A stretch of 64,000 nucleotides of DNA from Pseudomonadales bacterium (GTDB lineage Bacteria > Pseudomonadota > Gammaproteobacteria > Pseudomonadales > Azotimanducaceae), in NCBI GenBank assembly GCA_041395945.1, contig JAWKZN010000001.1, forward strand, positions 3,100,001 to 3,164,000, written 5' to 3'. Under the pieces are notes generated by a model. It made no database searches, was not told the origin of the DNA, and saw only the letters and a program-made list of their open reading frames with translations. The translations under genes were made by a program, and so were the position numbers. Shown here in pieces: positions 61,573 through 64,000 of the stretch (the first letter of the stretch is position 1; every line of letters begins with the position of its first letter).

Positions 61573-63303
61573 TTACACAGGCTGTAAATACAGCCGCACC
61601 GAAGTACCCGCGCCAACGCGGCTCGAAATCGCCAGCCCGCCACCACTGCTCTCGACATATCCCCGCACCGCGGAGAGTCCCAGACCCCTGCCTTCCTTCT
61701 TGCTGGTGAAGAATGGATCGAATATCCGATTCAGCGCTGCCTCTTCGATCCCCACACCATCATCGGTCACCGAGATGCACACGTAGCGCCCGGGATGCAG
61801 GTCGCGGCCCTGTATGAGCCGCCCGATCTGCCGCGCCTGCAGCGTCACCAGATCGGTTCTGATGCGAATCCGCCCGGGTTTACCACCGAGCGCTTCTGCT
61901 GCGTTGAGCACCAGATTCACTATCACCTGCTGCAGCTGGGAAGGATCTGTTTCTACTCGAGGCAGGTCTGGTTGCAGTTCATAGACGACGCGGGCGGAAG
62001 GGTAATGGGACAGCTCTACCAGGGCACTGGCACTGCTCACCAGCTCGCTCACCTCCACCAGCATCGGTTTCGAGGGTTTTCTTCCGGCGTAGTCGAGGAG
62101 CTGACCGACGATCTCGCCCGCGGCCAGCGAGGCGGATTCGATATTGTCGATAAAGCGTCGTGCCGGGCTCGCCGCATCGAGAACCTCGGAGGCCAGGTTG
62201 GCGTTACCCAGGATGGCCATCAGCAGATTGTTGAAATCATGAGCGATGTGGCCTGCCATGAGCCCGAGACTTTCCATCTTGTGCTTGACACTGAGCACCC
62301 GCTCCATTTCAAGGCGCTCTCTTTCGTCTCGCAGGCGGGCAAGCTCCGCCGCCACACGCGCGATGTACAGCGAGAAGACGGGGGATTCGATCACCCCTGG
62401 CTCCAGAGTCCTCGTGTGCCCCACACCGAGACTCCCGATCGGCTGGCCATTCGGATGCCGCATGCCATAGACGATCAGACTCTGAACCCCGAGCCTGTGC
62501 ACCATGCCCCAGCCCGGGTATCGCTCCGGCAGCCCCTCGGGAATGCACACCCGATCTTCGCTGCTCAGCTGCGCAAACGGTCTTCCCGAATACTCGACCC
62601 GGGTGCCTTCATAGTCGACGAGTCTGTTGCCTCTATGCAACAGCGCGCGCACCACACCTGATGATGGATCCTCATCACTGTTCTCGATCAGAAAGGCTGT
62701 GGTCACCTGCAGCACTTCACACAGGTGAGCGACCGCATGGGTGAAAACCTGCTCACTCGAGCTGGTGGCCATCCAGCGCACAGAGTTGAGAATATTGCGC
62801 TGTGTGCGCAGTACGCCGGCTTCTCTTCCCAGTCGCGGTGTCAGCCATTCCAGCAGTGCCAGAGTGTCCTCCGGCGCGGATTGCGGTTTGTCATCGAATG
62901 CGCAGACGAGACCGAACAGCCGGCCGAAGCCGTCCCGCAGCGGCAGCCCTGCGTAACTGACGATGGATTTGTCCCGGAAGCCCTTATCCTGAGGATAGGC
63001 GGCGGAGGCATCATTGACGAGACAATGAGGCTGTCCCCTGCTGATCACTTCAAGACAGGGTGTGCCCTGCAGCCCATAGCTCGCTGGCCTTTCACCCGCA
63101 GTTCTGCTGGCAAAACCAAGGATCCGGATACGATCGACATCCGGACCGTCAAGTTCGCCGATAGAGACGGTATGTACGCCGAGCGCCTGCTGCAGCCACT
63201 CGGCACACTTCTGCAGATACTCCGGCCCCTGCAGGTTGGAGAGCATGAGCAGTCCACGCTGCAATTCCGGCATCCCGTCGATGAGTCTGTCTACGGCTGA
63301 CAC
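61573..63303 (-). CDS. Sensor histidine kinase with two GAF domains
   Basis: From GTG 63303 the product is 576 residues; the frame is open upstream to 63486 but that part overlaps the next gene. The N-terminal region has a GAF domain (about 15-160, with GEYPHCLVNDAS-like QPHCLVNDAS) and a second GAF (about 180-315). A coiled linker leads to HisKA with GHIAHDFNNLLMAILGN (His355) and a HATPase domain (VLNAAEALGG, DDGVGIEEAALNRIFDPFFTSK, GRGLGLSAV). There is no membrane helix, so it is cytoplasmic. No response regulator is attached or adjacent in the window. Confidence 0.88.
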   Translation of the reverse strand: MSAVDRLIDGMPELQRGLLMLSNLQGPEYLQKCAEWLQQALGVHTVSIGELDGPDVDRIRILGFASRTAGERPASYGLQGTPCLEVISRGQPHCLVNDASAAYPQDKGFRDKSIVSYAGLPLRDGFGRLFGLVCAFDDKPQSAPEDTLALLEWLTPRLGREAGVLRTQRNILNSVRWMATSSSEQVFTHAVAHLCEVLQVTTAFLIENSDEDPSSGVVRALLHRGNRLVDYEGTRVEYSGRPFAQLSSEDRVCIPEGLPERYPGWGMVHRLGVQSLIVYGMRHPNGQPIGSLGVGHTRTLEPGVIESPVFSLYIARVAAELARLRDERERLEMERVLSVKHKMESLGLMAGHIAHDFNNLLMAILGNANLASEVLDAASPARRFIDNIESASLAAGEIVGQLLDYAGRKPSKPMLVEVSELVSSASALVELSHYPSARVVYELQPDLPRVETDPSQLQQVIVNLVLNAAEALGGKPGRIRIRTDLVTLQARQIGRLIQGRDLHPGRYVCISVTDDGVGIEEAALNRIFDPFFTSKKEGRGLGLSAVRGYVESSGGGLAISSRVGAGTSVRLYLQPV

Positions 63304-63332
63304 GCGATCGCTTCTCTTCGTGGGTTGCCTGA

Positions 63333-64000
63333 TCAGTAATTCCAGCCCAGAAGGTTCCAGTACCACATGACCAGGACCAGCAGGGTAAAGAGCAGCGTCA
63401 CCCAGGTGTAGCGCACGCGCTGCCAGATGCTGCACTGGGGTGCCCGCCAGACCGGAACCAGCAGCGCCAGGCAGATCAGTGTGCACAGCGCGGTCAGCAG
63501 TGGCAGCACCAGCACAGCACCGGTTCCGGCGGGCGGAAAGTCAAAAATCAGCGCGTTGAAATCAACGCCAGCAAAGACGGCGACCAGGCCGATCGGGAAA
63601 AGCAGATTCACAACCGCGGCGCCGACCATTGCAGTTTTCGCGTGCGCTGCGGCGCCCTGAAGCGCCTGCCGGCCGCGATTGCGGATGGCATTGATCACCA
63701 CGAAGAGGCTGGCCAGCAGCGCCAGCGCAATGATCAGCTGATGGGTGCTGGCCCGGTGCGGAAACGACAGGCGATCGGCCACCATGACCGGCAATGAGCC
63801 GATCAGGGCACGCTGCACCTGCCCGGAGGGGCTCGTTTCGAATACCAGCAATTCCTGCCGTCCCTGCTCACGGAAAACGTAGGGGGCTACTTCGATAAAC
63901 CGGCCACCAAAGCGCGGCACCGGAATGGAAATTTCACCTGGACCTGCCGGTACCACCGACAGGTCACCGCCCAGCCCGGTGATACCTTCAAGCTGCGTGT
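63333..64000 (-). CDS. Serine hydrolase (class C beta-lactamase family), C-terminal part
   Basis: The frame is open to the window edge (LEGITGLGGDLSVVPAGPGE precedes the first Met), so only the C-terminal 221 residues are present. A small beta region (VEVAPYVFREQGRQELLVFE) leads into four membrane helices: IIALALLASLFVVINAI, AMVGAAVVNLLFPIGLVAV, VLVLPLLTALCTLICLALLVPV and YTWVTLLFTLLVLVMWYWNLLG. Beta-lactamase-fold serine hydrolases with such a membrane C-terminus are common in these bacteria. The catalytic domain lies outside the window, so this is a family guess from the C-terminus. Confidence 0.6.
   Translation of the reverse strand, partial: TQLEGITGLGGDLSVVPAGPGEISIPVPRFGGRFIEVAPYVFREQGRQELLVFETSPSGQVQRALIGSLPVMVADRLSFPHRASTHQLIIALALLASLFVVINAIRNRGRQALQGAAAHAKTAMVGAAVVNLLFPIGLVAVFAGVDFNALIFDFPPAGTGAVLVLPLLTALCTLICLALLVPVWRAPQCSIWQRVRYTWVTLLFTLLVLVMWYWNLLGWNY

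Overview
The window reads as a chromosomal segment of a high-GC gammaproteobacterium. The clues are an EnvZ/OmpR pair, cmoA-cmoB, a Ppx/Ppk1 pair, PEP-CTERM and TonB-receptor genes, a PA0069-type radical SAM gene behind a canonical SOS box, and many acyl-CoA dehydrogenase, thiolase and enoyl-CoA hydratase genes of the kind found in marine lipid- and sterol-using lineages. The lineage is inference. I see no rRNA, tRNA, CRISPR array, prophage or intact insertion sequence. Coding is dense, with many 4-bp overlaps and convergent ends.

Layout. 1-4.4 kb: end of a DUF2959 lipoprotein with a tandem array of start codons, an MscS channel, then hypothetical-ompR-envZ on the minus strand. 4.6-9.97 kb: thiolase, small lipoprotein, SMP-30 lactonase, LCAD-like dehydrogenase and an ANKH-like membrane protein. 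9.9-15.7 kb: SirB2, an AGCS symporter overlapping an amidohydrolase lipoprotein, an alpha/beta hydrolase, and a CinA/PncC-like plus nucleotidyltransferase fusion. 15.7-20.4 kb: Fpg-like glycosylase and MATE pump on minus, then enoyl-CoA hydratase, LLM oxidoreductase and SDR on plus. 20.5-23.6 kb: PEP-CTERM protein, a large palindromic intergenic element, flavin reductase-like protein, acyl-CoA dehydrogenase. 23.7-33.3 kb: lemA, M48 protease and ppx run together and converge on ppk1; then cmoA-cmoB, a small membrane protein and another acyl-CoA dehydrogenase. 33.4-37.5 kb: Smr protein, an unrecognised 368-aa protein, a 32-bp-arm inverted repeat, PhyH dioxygenase and aldehyde dehydrogenase.

37.6-47.6 kb: two large hybrid histidine kinases transcribed divergently from 42 bp, a small unknown gene, an APC permease, and the PA0069 radical SAM gene with its LexA box. 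46.9-50.7 kb holds what I consider the most interesting cluster: a lipoprotein RimK-linked-type aspartyl peptidase, an inactive-transglutaminase/7TM protein and an ATP-grasp ligase, with an ABM-fold monooxygenase overlapping the last one. Its biochemical role is still poorly defined. 50.8-55.8 kb: a secondary esterase and an orphan VOC-CbbQ-CbbO operon with no Rubisco or NO reductase nearby. 55.9-57.2 kb: Bax-inhibitor-1 and an exported peroxiredoxin.

57.3-61.5 kb reads as AT-richer than its neighbours. It contains a TonB receptor behind a recognisable promoter and a two-stem leader, a hairpin terminator, and two small exported proteins. The window ends with a GAF-domain histidine kinase and the C-terminal part of a serine hydrolase on the minus strand. 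Non-coding structure that stands out: the 15-bp start-codon repeats (391-478), the 28-bp-arm hairpin element (21598-21733), the 32-bp-arm repeat (35180-35273), the 19-bp tandem repeats (47669-47800), the LexA box (46702-46721) and the TonB-receptor leader (57335-57384).
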